A stretch of 48,291 nucleotides of DNA from Alcaligenaceae bacterium (GCA_947378965.1 CANCMG010000023.1:1-48291); one strand, 5' to 3'. Numbered from the stretch's first letter, positions 1-8,704 are shown. A program made the numbers and translations. Notes: generated by a model from the sequence alone, not told the origin.

Positions 1-1473
1 CGCGTCGATGCCATGGTGGCCGCCTTACGCGCACTGGGTCTGAAAAAAGGCGACCGCATCCTACTGCAGTCGCGCAACAATTTGCAGACCTTTGAAAATT
101 GCTGGACAGCTTTCAAGCTAGGGTGCGTCTGGGTACCGACTAATTTTCGTCTGACGCCGCCCGAAGTCGCGTACCTCGGGGCGTCAAGTGGCGCCGTGGC
201 AATGATTGTTGAAGACATCTTTGCCGGGCACACTGACGCCGTCAAGGCCGAGTCTAAAACGCTTAAGCACATCATTGTGATCGGGCAGCCACGTGCAGGC
301 GAGTTGTCGTATGAAGCCATGATCGAGCAACACTTAGGCGTGGTCAGCGAAGAAGAAACCGTTCACTACGACGACCCGCTTTGGTTTTTTTATACCTCAG
401 GCACGACTGGCAAACCAAAGGCGGGCATCCTCACCCATGGGCAAATGGCCTTTGTGGTCACCAATCACCTAGCCGAGATCATCCCGGGTACCACAGAACG
501 CGATTGCTCAATTGTTGTTGCACCGCTGTCACACGGCGCAGGTATTCACGCGCTGCTCAACGTAGCGCGAGGCGCTGCAGCCATTCTCATGTCAAGTGAG
601 AAGTTTGATCCAGAATTGTTTTGGCAATTGGTTGAGCGCCATCGTGTCACCAATCTGTTTACGGTACCGACGATCGTCAAGATGCTGGTTGAGCACCCTG
701 CGGTCGATCAGTATGATCACAGTTCGTTGCGCTTCATGCTCTACGCTGGTGCTCCGATGTACCGCGCCGATCAAAAGCGAGCCCTCGAAAAACTGGGCAA
801 TGTCCTTGTGCAATATTTTGGTTTAGGTGAAGTGACGGGCAATATCACCGTGTTGCCCCCTGACATGCATAGCGCCGACGATCAAGATCCAAACGCCAAT
901 ATTGGATCCTGCGGTCGCCCGCGTGTTGGCATGGAAGTCGCCATTCTGAACGACAAATTTGAACGTGTTGCCACCGGTGAAATTGGTGAGATTTGTTGTC
1001 GTGGCCCAGGGGTCTTTGCCGGCTATCACGGCAATCCTGAAGCAACTGAAAAGGCTCTGCGCGGCGGTTGGTTTCATACCGGCGACTTAGGCAAACTAGA
1101 CGCCCGTGGCTTGCTCTACATCACGGGTCGCGAGTCAGATATGTATATCTCGGGCGGCTCAAACGTCTACCCGCGCGAAGTTGAAGAAGTGCTACTCACC
1201 CACCCTGCCGTTGCTGAAATTGCGATTGTGGGCATGCCTGACCCCAAATGGGGCGAGATCGGCGTCGCAGTGATTGTGAAACGGCCCGAGCATCAAGCCG
1301 TTGAGGCCACCGAACTGCTGGGATACCTTGAAGGACGTTGCGCGAAATACCGCTGGCCGCGTCAGATCTTTTTTTGGGATGTCATGCCAAAATCTGGGTA
1401 CGGAAAAATTGTTAAAAAAGATATCAAGGTACTGTTAGTTGAGCGCGGCGAAGTTCAGAGCGTCGCTCAATAA
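1..1473 (+). CDS. Acyl-CoA synthetase (AMP-binding), 5' end cut by window edge
   Basis: Activates a carboxylic acid to its acyl-CoA through an acyl-adenylate, in the cytoplasm. The frame is open to base 1, and the first visible residues (RVDAMVAALRALGLKKGDR) match the inside of the family N-terminus, so a few dozen residues lie outside the window; the ATG at 13 is not the true start. Counting from that ATG, the adenylate P-loop YTSGTTGKPKAG is near residue 127, the GLGEVTG segment (A5) near 272, the hinge FHTGDLG near 354 and the catalytic lysine region GYGKIVKKD near 463. The rest is family-like in length. Downstream genes encode a hydroxyacid dehydrogenase, an aldolase, an amidohydrolase and a Bug receptor, which suggests catabolism of a small organic or aromatic acid. 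The substrate cannot be read from the sequence. Confidence 0.9.
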   Translation, partial: RVDAMVAALRALGLKKGDRILLQSRNNLQTFENCWTAFKLGCVWVPTNFRLTPPEVAYLGASSGAVAMIVEDIFAGHTDAVKAESKTLKHIIVIGQPRAGELSYEAMIEQHLGVVSEEETVHYDDPLWFFYTSGTTGKPKAGILTHGQMAFVVTNHLAEIIPGTTERDCSIVVAPLSHGAGIHALLNVARGAAAILMSSEKFDPELFWQLVERHRVTNLFTVPTIVKMLVEHPAVDQYDHSSLRFMLYAGAPMYRADQKRALEKLGNVLVQYFGLGEVTGNITVLPPDMHSADDQDPNANIGSCGRPRVGMEVAILNDKFERVATGEIGEICCRGPGVFAGYHGNPEATEKALRGGWFHTGDLGKLDARGLLYITGRESDMYISGGSNVYPREVEEVLLTHPAVAEIAIVGMPDPKWGEIGVAVIVKRPEHQAVEATELLGYLEGRCAKYRWPRQIFFWDVMPKSGYGKIVKKDIKVLLVERGEVQSVAQ

Positions 1474-1547
1474 CACCACTTCAGGCGCGGCTTAGTCACA
1501 CCATTCAAGGCGTGGCTTAGTCAAATCATTTAGGGCATCGCTTCGTA
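1474..1547. repeat. Three imperfect 24-25 bp tandem units between two genes
   Basis: Units start near 1474, 1499 and 1523. Each reads roughly CA(C)CAtTCAgGGCGtGGCTTaGTc, with the third most diverged. They fill nearly the whole gap between the synthetase stop and the dehydrogenase ATG. No function is visible. Confidence 0.6.
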
Positions 1548-1555
1548 TACTCAAC

Positions 1556-2551
1556 ATGACGACAGACCAATTAAAGCCTTTACATATTGCGTTTTTAACG
1601 CCGATGGCGCAGGTCACACTTGAGGCTATACGCAATCTACTGCCCGCGGGATGCACCATCACCTTTGCGCAAACCTCAAGCAAAGCAGAGCAAAGCAAAC
1701 TCTTAGCTGACGCTGATGTTGTCATGATAGTCGGCACCTTTCTCGAAGGCGACGTGATTCGCCAGGCCCCGCGGCTCAAAATGATTCAGAAATGGGGCAT
1801 CGGGGTCGACAAAATTGACTTGGTTGCCGCCAAAGAATGCAACGTGCTTGTATCAATCACCTCGGGCGCGACCTCGATTCCGGTCTCTGAACACACACTG
1901 CTGCTGATGCTTGCGGTGTCACGACGTCTGCCTTTGGCACACCGCAGCTTGGGTCAAGGTCAATGGATCGCCGCTGACCTGCGCACCGTGTGCAGCAAAC
2001 TCGATGGCAAAACAGTTGGGCTGTTTGGTTTTGGTGGCATTGCCCAACAGGTGGCTAAGCGCTTAAAAGGGTTTGATGTTGACGTGATATATCACACACG
2101 AAATCGCGTAGCGCCTGAAATCGAAAACAAGCTGCAAGCGCGTTACGTCGACTTTGACACCCTCGTGGCAAACAGCGACATCTTGAGCTTGCATGCGCCA
2201 CTCACTCCTCAAACCCATCATCGCTTTAACGCCGATACCTTCGCCAACATGAAACGCGGTGCGATCCTGATCAACACTGCGCGTGGTGAGTTAATTGATG
2301 AACCCGCTTTGATACAAGCCCTGCAACAAGGCCAGCTTTCGGGGGCCGGCTTAGATACCTTTGAGGCAGAACCTCCAAAGGTAGACAATCCGTTATTTCA
2401 AATGGATCAAGTGGTGGTCACCCCGCACTCAGCGGGCGGGGTGTATGACAACCTACCCAATCTTGTCGGTCACATGTTTCGCAATATCCAGCTTTTTCAG
2501 CGCGGGCTGCCGATCCCAGAGGCAGACCTTGTAGTAGCGTCGCAACCCTAG
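1556..2551 (+). CDS. D-isomer-specific 2-hydroxyacid dehydrogenase (NAD-dependent)
   Basis: Cytosolic oxidoreductase that interconverts a 2-keto acid and a D-2-hydroxy acid using NAD(P)H. The 331 residues match the family length. The Rossmann loop GLFGFGGIAQQVAKRL lies in the middle, and the catalytic triad is visible: R243 in NTARGELIDEP, E272 in FEAEPP and H291 in TPHSAGG. The ATG at 1556 is the natural start; no strong Shine-Dalgarno precedes it. It sits 82 bp after the acyl-CoA synthetase on the same strand and probably belongs to the same catabolic unit. Phosphoglycerate dehydrogenase, glyoxylate reductase and similar activities cannot be told apart here; there is no ACT domain, which argues against a regulated SerA. 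Confidence 0.88.
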   Translation: MTTDQLKPLHIAFLTPMAQVTLEAIRNLLPAGCTITFAQTSSKAEQSKLLADADVVMIVGTFLEGDVIRQAPRLKMIQKWGIGVDKIDLVAAKECNVLVSITSGATSIPVSEHTLLLMLAVSRRLPLAHRSLGQGQWIAADLRTVCSKLDGKTVGLFGFGGIAQQVAKRLKGFDVDVIYHTRNRVAPEIENKLQARYVDFDTLVANSDILSLHAPLTPQTHHRFNADTFANMKRGAILINTARGELIDEPALIQALQQGQLSGAGLDTFEAEPPKVDNPLFQMDQVVVTPHSAGGVYDNLPNLVGHMFRNIQLFQRGLPIPEADLVVASQP

Positions 2552-2681
2552 AAAATGGTCTATTTCTCGCCTACGCTCACCCGGCCACGCGTTCACGATA
2601 GGCGCGAAGATCCGGGCGAAAGGTAGGTAGGGTAACGACAGAACGCGGGCTCGCTGCGGTGCTGCCCTGAGACTAGCTTCT

Positions 2682-2708
2682 TATAGCGATCGTGAGACGG
2701 TCGCTATA
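2682..2708. promoter_or_regulatory. 11-bp inverted repeat (hairpin or operator) before the aldolase gene
   Basis: The arms 2682-2692 and 2698-2708 pair over 11 positions with one G-T wobble around a 5-nt loop. No T-run follows, so it is not a classical terminator. Its place 67 bp before the aldolase ATG fits an operator or an RNA hairpin in the leader. Seen in sequence; role inferred. Confidence 0.45.
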
Positions 2709-2774
2709 TAGCAGTACAGCATGACGTTAGCGCCGCCTACTGATAATATCGACAACATCGCTTAGGAGACCAGC

Positions 2775-3563
2775 ATGAGCCAGAAATTTTCAACCCAATT
2801 CGAGCCCTTAAAAGGCAAAGTCAGCCCCGAAGAATGGGAGACCCGTGTCACACTCGCCGCCTGCTATCGCTTGATGGATAAGTACGGCATGACTGACATG
2901 ATCTATAACCACATCACGGCGCGCATCCCCGGCACCGAAGATCTGCTCATCAATCTCTATGGCCTGCTCTACAAAGAAATCACCGCCTCAAGTTTGGTGC
3001 GCATCACCGTTGAAGGTGAGATCGTGCGCAAACCGGACACCGACTATGGCATCAACGTATCAGGCTACGTGATTCACGGCTGTATCCACACGGCTCGGCC
3101 TGACGTCGCCGCCGTGATTCACACGCATACGCGCGCGGGCATGGCAGTATCCTCAATGAGTTGTGGCCTCTTGCCCATGACCCAAACTGCAAGCCGGTTC
3201 AACAATCATTTGGCGTATCACGACTTTGAAGGCCCCGCAGTGGATCTGGCCGAGCGCGAATTGCTGGTGCGTGATTTAGGCGATCACAATGCCATGATTT
3301 TGCGCAACCACGGCTTACTGACTAGCGGTGCATCGGTGCAGCAAGCGTTTAACCTGATGTATCAACTTGAGATGTCTTGCCGTGCGCAGGTTGATGCCAT
3401 GGCTGCAGGCACTGCACTGAGCCTGCCCAGCAAAGAGGTACTTGAAAAATCTGCCCATCTTTATCAACCAAATGTTCGTCGCCCTTATGGCGAGCTTGAA
3501 TGGCATGCCATGCTGCGCTTACTTGAAGCCGAGCCAGGCGGCTTTCCGCACTACGCGTCGTAA
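2775..3563 (+). CDS. Class II aldolase/adducin-family protein
   Basis: Zinc-dependent aldolase-type enzyme of the fuculose-phosphate aldolase/adducin fold, 262 residues. Metal ligands are evident: H116 and H118 in VIHTHTRAG, and H179 in LRNHGLLT. A good Shine-Dalgarno (AGGAG near 2765) precedes the ATG. The N-terminal part, with MYNHITAR-like sequence (MIYNHITARIPG), is typical of the bacterial group often found beside Bug receptors and amidohydrolases. It may act as an aldolase, decarboxylase or dehydratase on a small hydroxy-keto acid made by the neighbouring enzymes. The substrate is unknown. Confidence 0.85.
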   Translation: MSQKFSTQFEPLKGKVSPEEWETRVTLAACYRLMDKYGMTDMIYNHITARIPGTEDLLINLYGLLYKEITASSLVRITVEGEIVRKPDTDYGINVSGYVIHGCIHTARPDVAAVIHTHTRAGMAVSSMSCGLLPMTQTASRFNNHLAYHDFEGPAVDLAERELLVRDLGDHNAMILRNHGLLTSGASVQQAFNLMYQLEMSCRAQVDAMAAGTALSLPSKEVLEKSAHLYQPNVRRPYGELEWHAMLRLLEAEPGGFPHYAS

Positions 3564-3633
3564 CACGTTTGACGTGAGACATACACGTTAGGCGCGAGAG
3601 TTATGCCTTGCTGTACGATGACTTATCTTGGTA

Positions 3634-4533
3634 ATGGATCTAATGAGCACAACGCTTCAAACAAACCCAACTGCACCCTTCGGCTTATCTGGCATTTGCG
3701 ACTGCCACACCCATGTGTTTCCGCCGCAAGCGAAATTTCCGTTCTCACCCACGCGGCACTACACGCCCGCTGAAGCTTCAATCGAAGAGCTGCACGCTTT
3801 GCATCGCTCAATCGGTGTCGAACGTGTTGTGATTGTGCACCCAAGCCCTTATGCTGCCGACAACAGTTGCTTGCTTTGGGCCTTGCGCACCATCGGTGCA
3901 AGCGCGCGCGGCGTGGCCGTGATCGATGACCAGACCTCAACCGCAGCACTTACCGATATGCATCAGGCGGGCGTGCGCGGCACGCGCTTAAATCTTGAAA
4001 CCGTTGGGCAAAACGACCCACGCGTCGGTCAACAACAGTTGCTGCGCACTGCTAAACAGGTGGCGCCCTTTGGTTGGCATATTCAGATGTACACCAACTT
4101 AGGCGTCATTGACGGTATGCACGACACCATCATGCAAGCAGCCACCACTGTGGTCATCGATCACTTTGGTCGCCTCAATGCCGCGGCAGGTCTCAAGCAA
4201 CCCGGCTTTGACGCCCTACTTTCTCTAGTGCGTTCTGGCAAAGTCTATGTGAAAATTTCGGCAGCCTATCGCGTATCAGAAGCCGTCGCTTACGCTGATT
4301 TAGATCCCTTTGCACAAGCGCTCATTGAAGCGAATCCTGATCGCATCGTTTGGGGCACTGATTGGCCCCATCCGTTTCCGCCCAAGGGCCAGGTTCGCAA
4401 ACCCGAAGTCATTGAGCACTTTCATCACGAAGACAATCAAGCCGCCATCCAGCGCGTCGTGCGCTGGGCGGGCAGTGTTGAACGCGCAAAAAAGATTCTT
4501 GTTGATAACCCAGCGCGACTCTACGACTTTTAA
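3634..4533 (+). CDS. Amidohydrolase-2 family TIM-barrel hydrolase (PDC-lactonase-like)
   Basis: Metal-dependent hydrolase or decarboxylase of the family that includes 2-pyrone-4,6-dicarboxylate lactonase (LigI). The N-terminal metal motif CDCHTHVFPP has H25 and H27. VIDHFGRL lies in the middle and the C-terminal WGTDWPHPF carries the conserved aspartate. In-frame starts are TTG 3628, ATG 3634 and ATG 3643; ATG 3634 is chosen, without a convincing Shine-Dalgarno for any. It follows the class II aldolase by about 70 bp. The pairing with a lactonase-like enzyme hints at aromatic-acid ring-fission products, but this is inference. Confidence 0.82.
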   Translation: MDLMSTTLQTNPTAPFGLSGICDCHTHVFPPQAKFPFSPTRHYTPAEASIEELHALHRSIGVERVVIVHPSPYAADNSCLLWALRTIGASARGVAVIDDQTSTAALTDMHQAGVRGTRLNLETVGQNDPRVGQQQLLRTAKQVAPFGWHIQMYTNLGVIDGMHDTIMQAATTVVIDHFGRLNAAAGLKQPGFDALLSLVRSGKVYVKISAAYRVSEAVAYADLDPFAQALIEANPDRIVWGTDWPHPFPPKGQVRKPEVIEHFHHEDNQAAIQRVVRWAGSVERAKKILVDNPARLYDF

Positions 4534-4692
4534 TTTTTATATAACCTAGTACGCTTAGACAGTTTTCAAACATCCGACGGATGCTAAGGCTTAGCGCAAT
4601 CACTGAGGCAGGCGATAGAATAACGCCCGGTGCTGAACCTATGTGCAAACCGTTTGCTAAAGTTTTGCAAGACACTCACAGAGACACTCAAG

Positions 4693-5691
4693 ATGACACC
4701 CGTTCGATCTTATTGCAGATACCTCAGCGCTGTACTAGCAGTACTCGTTTTATCGGCACCCCTCGCGACACAAGCGCAAGACGCAGCAAACTACCCAAGT
4801 CGGCCAATCAAAATTATCGTGCCGGTCGCACCGGGCGGTACGGTCGATATGGTTGCACGCTCGATTGCCGAGGGTTTAACCAAAGCCCTAGGGCAGCAAG
4901 TCATCGTAGAAAACAAACCTGGCGCAAGCAGCTTATTGGGTACGAATTTTGTCGCCAAGTCGGCCCCTGACGGCTACACCCTGCTGGCGCACTCAACAAC
5001 TTTTGTCACGGCACCCGTCTTATTAAAAAATGCCGGCTACGATCCATTCAAAGACTTCATCCCGATCACGGTCACTTGTCAGATCCCAATGGTCTTAGTG
5101 GTGAACCCTGACAAAATCGCAGCGCGTAATGTCAAAGACTTTATCGCCTTAGCCAAAGCACAACCAAAATTTTATGCTTACGCCTCGTCAGGCAATGGTT
5201 CAACCGGGCATATCGCTGCCGAGCTGTTTAGCAGTGCGGCAGGCGTGTCGTACCTGCATGTGCCCTATAAAGGCAACGCACAATCAATGGTCGACCTATT
5301 GGGCGGACAAATTCCGTTTATGTTTGATCAGGTGAGTACGTCAGCGCAATATATCTTGACCGGAAAAATCGCTGCGATTGGTGTCACTAGCAAAACGCGC
5401 TCTGCCATTTTGCCCAATGTGCCCACGCTCGATGAGTCGGGCTTAACAGGTTTTGAAGATACAACCTTTAACGGGCTGTTTGCGCCGGCTGGGACCCCTG
5501 CCCCCATCATCGTGCGCCTGCACACTGAACTGACCAAAATTTTGCAGTCACCCGACTTGGTCAAACAGTTTATTGCCAAGGGGGTTGAGCTTGGTGCAAG
5601 CCCCACCCCTGAGCAGTTCAAACAATACTTAATTCAGCAAACTTCGCGTTATCAAGAGCTAGCCCGAAGCGCAAACATTACAGCCGACTAA
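4693..5691 (+). CDS. Bug-family tripartite tricarboxylate transporter solute-binding protein
   Basis: Periplasmic receptor that binds a carboxylate for import by a TctAB-type permease, or acts as an orphan sensor. ATG 4693 is preferred over the frame opening at 4630 because it gives a clean Sec signal peptide, with basic residues then SAVLAVLVLSAPLATQAQ and cleavage near residue 29. The mature N-terminus YPSRPIKIIVPVAPGG and the segment VIVENKPGASSLLGTNFV are diagnostic of the family, whose expansion is typical of Alcaligenaceae. No permease genes are in the window. It closes the catabolic block and probably binds that pathway's substrate. Confidence 0.92.
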   Translation: MTPVRSYCRYLSAVLAVLVLSAPLATQAQDAANYPSRPIKIIVPVAPGGTVDMVARSIAEGLTKALGQQVIVENKPGASSLLGTNFVAKSAPDGYTLLAHSTTFVTAPVLLKNAGYDPFKDFIPITVTCQIPMVLVVNPDKIAARNVKDFIALAKAQPKFYAYASSGNGSTGHIAAELFSSAAGVSYLHVPYKGNAQSMVDLLGGQIPFMFDQVSTSAQYILTGKIAAIGVTSKTRSAILPNVPTLDESGLTGFEDTTFNGLFAPAGTPAPIIVRLHTELTKILQSPDLVKQFIAKGVELGASPTPEQFKQYLIQQTSRYQELARSANITAD

Positions 5692-5705
5692 GCTCACTTA
5701 GGCTG
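5681..5705. terminator. Hairpin overlapping both stop codons of convergent genes
   Basis: CAGCC..TAAG (5681-5692, with a 3-nt bulge) pairs with CTTAGGCTG (5697-5705). It covers the stop of the Bug gene and that of the - strand DUF697 gene, which end 6 nt apart. No strong T-run follows, so the terminator role is only possible. Confidence 0.35.
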
Positions 5706-6270
5706 CACGAGGAGTTTCAGTGGGGGGGATAATAGCCTCTACCGTTTCTGCAGTCGCCTTTTTGTGCGAAAACTTGCTTTTACCGGCTTCGTAGTATTGG
5801 TTGAACTGTGTCTTAACATCGCGCGTCTCGATGTCAAGAATTGTGCCGCCCTGTTCAAAGTGCTGCGCAAACACATGCCCTACGGCATAGGTCGAAGCGC
5901 CCGAGAGCAGCATCATCGCTGAACCGCCCAAGACAGAACCCACCCCAGGGATGAATTTTAACCAGCTAGCCAAGGTGCTAGAACCGAGGGCAGGAACCGC
6001 GCCGCCGATCAAAGCGCTGATCGTGCGCTTGGTGGCACTAGACGTATATTCAACACCATAGAGCGAGCTTAATTGCTTGACGAGGGCTAACTGAATTGCA
6101 GTGACACCAACAAAATCAACTAACGGAATCGGCACGATGCCAACGCCACCCGACAGCAACATACTGTAATTAATGGCAGACTCAACTTTAGCGCGTCGCA
6201 GTTCATCCATAGGCTTAGGCGCCACTTCAATCGCGCTGACTTCAATCTCAATCGGTTCGTTCGTAGGCAT
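5698..6270 (-). CDS. DUF697-like membrane-associated protein
   Basis: 190 residues from ATG at 6270-6268, chosen over an upstream in-frame ATG because AGGAT lies 7-8 nt before it. The core ESAINYSMLLSGGVGIVPIP and the glycine- and alanine-rich hydrophobic stretches (ALIGGAVPALGSSTLASWL, FIPGVGSVLGGSAMMLLSGA) match the DUF697/YcjF-C type domain, which is often linked to small GTPases or found alone. Two to three hydrophobic segments suggest inner-membrane association. A short charged tail ends the protein. Function is unknown. Confidence 0.7.
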   Translation of the reverse strand: MPTNEPIEIEVSAIEVAPKPMDELRRAKVESAINYSMLLSGGVGIVPIPLVDFVGVTAIQLALVKQLSSLYGVEYTSSATKRTISALIGGAVPALGSSTLASWLKFIPGVGSVLGGSAMMLLSGASTYAVGHVFAQHFEQGGTILDIETRDVKTQFNQYYEAGKSKFSHKKATAETVEAIIPPTETPRAA

Positions 6271-6681
6271 ACATATCCTGTTCAAAGATTGCGACGCTCT
6301 TCGTAATGCGGGCTTGCCACTCGACGCGAAACGTTTGCAGTTTTCAAACAAACTATTCGCTAAATGGCGTAGACGTGAACGTAAACGTAGACGATAACAT
6401 CAAACGCCGAGTACTAACATTAAGTCACAAAAATTTAATCAAAGCGAAATTTTATCGAAGAGAAATTAAATCAAAGAGGACACGTCTCTTCAATTAAATA
6501 AGTGAAGCCGATCAGGTCGATTCTGCTGTCAAAGACACCAAAATCACCATTAACTCAGCTAAGTGAACAAGCTCTGAAGACAAGCCCTTAAATCAAGCCT
6601 TTCTTAGCTACTATGCCCGATGCTGCAAAAAACTTAGCTGAGTATTACTGGCTGATCACTTAATCACTAATCACGGATTAA
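6271..6681. other. Gene-free AT-rich spacer with a long-range inverted repeat
   Basis: No credible gene is seen in these 411 bases. A perfect 11-bp inverted repeat, ACTCAGCTAAG at 6553-6563 and CTTAGCTGAGT at 6633-6643, is separated by 69 nt. The stretch around 6420-6480 has purine-rich AAATCAAAG/GAAATTAAATC echoes. The promoter of the leftward DUF697 gene must lie in this spacer. Confidence 0.5.
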
Positions 6682-7206
6682 TCACCGCTGGTCGTGTGAG
6701 TGGATCTGCAAAGCCTCTAAAAAGCGCGACACCATGTTGTAAGCCCCGACAGTTGCGGTCAACTCAACGAGTAACCGGTCTGTCAGTACGGCTTTTACTG
6801 CTGCAAACACCTCGGGCGACACATGGACATCTTTGGTCATCGCATCGGTATAGGCCAAGACAGCGCGCTGCGTGGCATCGTAGCTGTTGGATTGTTGCCA
6901 TTCAGCTAACTCATCTAGTTGTACTTGCGAAACGCCCTCGCGCAACGCGATCGGGGCATGCTGCTCTGCCTCGTAGGGCGCGCCGTTTAGTATGGCAATA
7001 CGCATGATGACCAGCTCGCGCAAGCCGCCTGGCAGGCTGCTTTGCTGACGAATCGCAGTCAGGTAATTTAACCAGCCGCTAGCAACCGGCGGGCTATGCA
7101 ACAACATTTGATACAAGTGTAAGACGCCACCGCGCTCAGCGACGATACGATCGACTAGCGGCTTAGCTTCGGGATTTGTTAAGTCTGCGTACGGAATACG
7201 TGCCAT
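6682..7206 (-). CDS. Carboxymuconolactone decarboxylase (CMD/AhpD-like) family protein
   Basis: 174 residues from the ATG giving MARIPYADL; a longer start at 7242 exists but adds an unrelated 12-residue leader. The pattern (YQMLLHSPPVASGWLNYLTA, then LRELVIMRIAILNGAPYEAEQH, then A.LAYTDAMTKD) is that of single-domain CMD-fold proteins related to 4-carboxymuconolactone decarboxylase. The redox CxxC of AhpD is absent (NGAPYEAEQH), so a peroxidase-reductase role is unlikely. Many such proteins accompany aromatic-acid pathways, in line with the catabolic genes at the left end, although this one is on the opposite strand and separated from them. Confidence 0.8.
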   Translation of the reverse strand: MARIPYADLTNPEAKPLVDRIVAERGGVLHLYQMLLHSPPVASGWLNYLTAIRQQSSLPGGLRELVIMRIAILNGAPYEAEQHAPIALREGVSQVQLDELAEWQQSNSYDATQRAVLAYTDAMTKDVHVSPEVFAAVKAVLTDRLLVELTATVGAYNMVSRFLEALQIHSHDQR

Positions 7207-7378
7207 TTTTTGGTCTCTTTTAGTCAGTGAAGTGATCGTCAAGCGATGAACTGGTGCACCGCTGAACCCCTTGCCTGATTGTAGCGGGGGTTTCGCCTGC
7301 TGCAGCGCAACACGGCACGAGCGCTATCAAGCGCAGATTCTTGCCATTTTGACAAAAAAAACAAAATAATAATTTTCA

Positions 7379-7397
7379 GTCTCACTTGGTGAGTAAC
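7379..7397. promoter_or_regulatory. Candidate operator, copy 1 (CTCAC-TTG-GTGAG)
   Basis: Perfect 5-bp palindromic arms at 7381-7393 inside the first promoter copy, preceded by GT and followed by TAACC. The same motif recurs at 7627 and 8842. It is a likely binding site for the adjacent WYL regulator; inferred from position and repetition. Confidence 0.5.
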
Positions 7398-7624
7398 CGC
7401 CAAGTGCAAAATGAAATTCAGCATGAGTAATACAACAAATTGCAAGTGGGTGCGATTGGTTTGCGACCTGTGGTGAAAAAGAATGAATGGTACCGAACGC
7501 TTTTACAGCCTTAAACCCTCGCCTCATTGTAGCGGGGTTTTTCCTGCGGCTTCGCAACACGACACGGGCGACTCTGGTTCTAGCACTTGCCACTTGCGTA
7601 AAAAAATGAAAAAAATTTATTTAA

Positions 7625-7643
7625 GTCTCACCTGACGAGTAAC
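7625..7643. promoter_or_regulatory. Candidate operator, copy 2
   Basis: GTCTCACCTGACGAGTAAC in the second promoter copy, about 90 bp before the regulator start. The right arm is degraded (GACGAG) relative to copy 1. Confidence 0.45.
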
Positions 7644-7729
7644 CTCAAAGTACAAAATGAAATTCAAAATGACAACTACAAAAAATTGTGCTGTCGGTGC
7701 AATGGGTTGGCAACTTAGATTAAACAAAA

Positions 7730-8704
7730 ATGAACCGTACCGAACGTTTTTACAAGCTTAAATCCTTGTTGTTGACTCGGCCCTCTGTCAACTTGCTCGA
7801 AATGCAAGAGGCACTCGAGGTGTCTCGTGCAACCTTGTACCGCGACTTAAACTACATGCGCGACCGTCTTGGTATGCCCTTTGACTATCACCCGGCGCTG
7901 CGCGGCTATGCCATGACCCTGAAGGGTACAGACTTTAAAAGGTATGAGTTGCCAGGCCTCTGGTTCAGCCAGCCAGAACTCTACTCTTTGCTCACAATTA
8001 TCGAAGTGATCTCAAAGCTTGAGCAGAGTGGATCATTACTTGCTCATGTCATGCCGTTGAGGTCTCGTCTTGAAGGCTTGCTTGATGACGGTACGGCTTA
8101 CCGCATGGCAGTTCGGCAACGAATCTCAATCGTGCCCAGCGCTCAACGACAAATTTCAAGCGAACACTTTCAAATCACCACGATTGCCTTAACTGAACGC
8201 AGGCGTCTCAACATAAAGTATTTGTCACCTCGAACCGGCCACTCGACCGAACGCATCGTATCGCCTCAACGCTTGGTCTATTACCGAGGCAATTGGTGTC
8301 TAGACTCCTATTGCCATTGGCGCCAAGGTTTGCGCAGATTCGCGCTATATGCCGTCACAAGCTTGAGCTTAAGCGAGCAAACGGCACACGATATTTCTGC
8401 CGAAGAGTGGCAAGACATGCCGGCAACAAATTACAACACGCTTCCGGGTGCAGAACGGCACACCGCAAAGTTAAAGTTCATGCCCTCCAAAGCCCAGTGG
8501 GTATCACGTGAGCTATGGCATTGCTGGCAGTCGGGGAGTCTATCTTCAGATGGTAGCTACGTGCTTGAAGTTCCGTACGAAAACGATACAGAACTGATTC
8601 AAGACATTCTGGCGCACGGACCAGACGTACAAGTGTTGTGCCCACTCGCTTTAAGGCAGAAGGTCGCAGACACGATCAAGAACATGATGAGCGTTTATGC
8701 CTAA
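7730..8704 (+). CDS. WYL-domain transcriptional regulator (HTH + WYL)
   Basis: A 324-residue DNA-binding regulator. The N-terminal winged HTH is seen at about residues 5-50 (LEMQEALEVSRATLYRDLNY), the class of YafY/PafC-type proteins. The WYL domain follows at about 140-225, with RRLNIKYLSPRTG and then NWCLDSYCHWRQGLRRFALY; the name-giving W-Y-L is W-C-L here. WYL domains bind ligands or nucleic acid and control DNA-binding activity. The gene starts in copy 2 of a tandemly duplicated promoter and lies directly upstream of the capsule export operon, with a shared palindrome ahead of both. It may therefore regulate itself and the capsule. That is inference; the family also controls stress and defence genes. 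Confidence 0.85.
   Translation: MNRTERFYKLKSLLLTRPSVNLLEMQEALEVSRATLYRDLNYMRDRLGMPFDYHPALRGYAMTLKGTDFKRYELPGLWFSQPELYSLLTIIEVISKLEQSGSLLAHVMPLRSRLEGLLDDGTAYRMAVRQRISIVPSAQRQISSEHFQITTIALTERRRLNIKYLSPRTGHSTERIVSPQRLVYYRGNWCLDSYCHWRQGLRRFALYAVTSLSLSEQTAHDISAEEWQDMPATNYNTLPGAERHTAKLKFMPSKAQWVSRELWHCWQSGSLSSDGSYVLEVPYENDTELIQDILAHGPDVQVLCPLALRQKVADTIKNMMSVYA

Larger units (their letters stand above)
7265..7759. repeat. 247-bp imperfect tandem duplication of the regulator promoter and start
   Basis: Copy 1 (about 7265-7511) and copy 2 (about 7512-7759) align over their whole length at an offset of 246-248. Each has a GC-rich motif around TTGTAGCGGGG, an A-rich tract, the palindrome CTCACYTGRYGAG, the string CAAAATGAAATTCA and a start codon followed by accGAACGctTTTACA. 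Copy 1 therefore carries a vestigial start (ATG 7483, MNGTERFYSLKP) that runs into copy 2, while copy 2 leads into the intact regulator at 7730. Both copies carry a short stem (AACCC...GGGTT) followed by T residues near 7290 and 7540. The 523 bp between the CMD gene and the regulator contain nothing else recognisable. Confidence 0.85.

Noticed and set aside
3623-3949. Antisense 108-codon frame in the amidohydrolase
   Set aside because: Shadow of a gene with clear metal-binding motifs.
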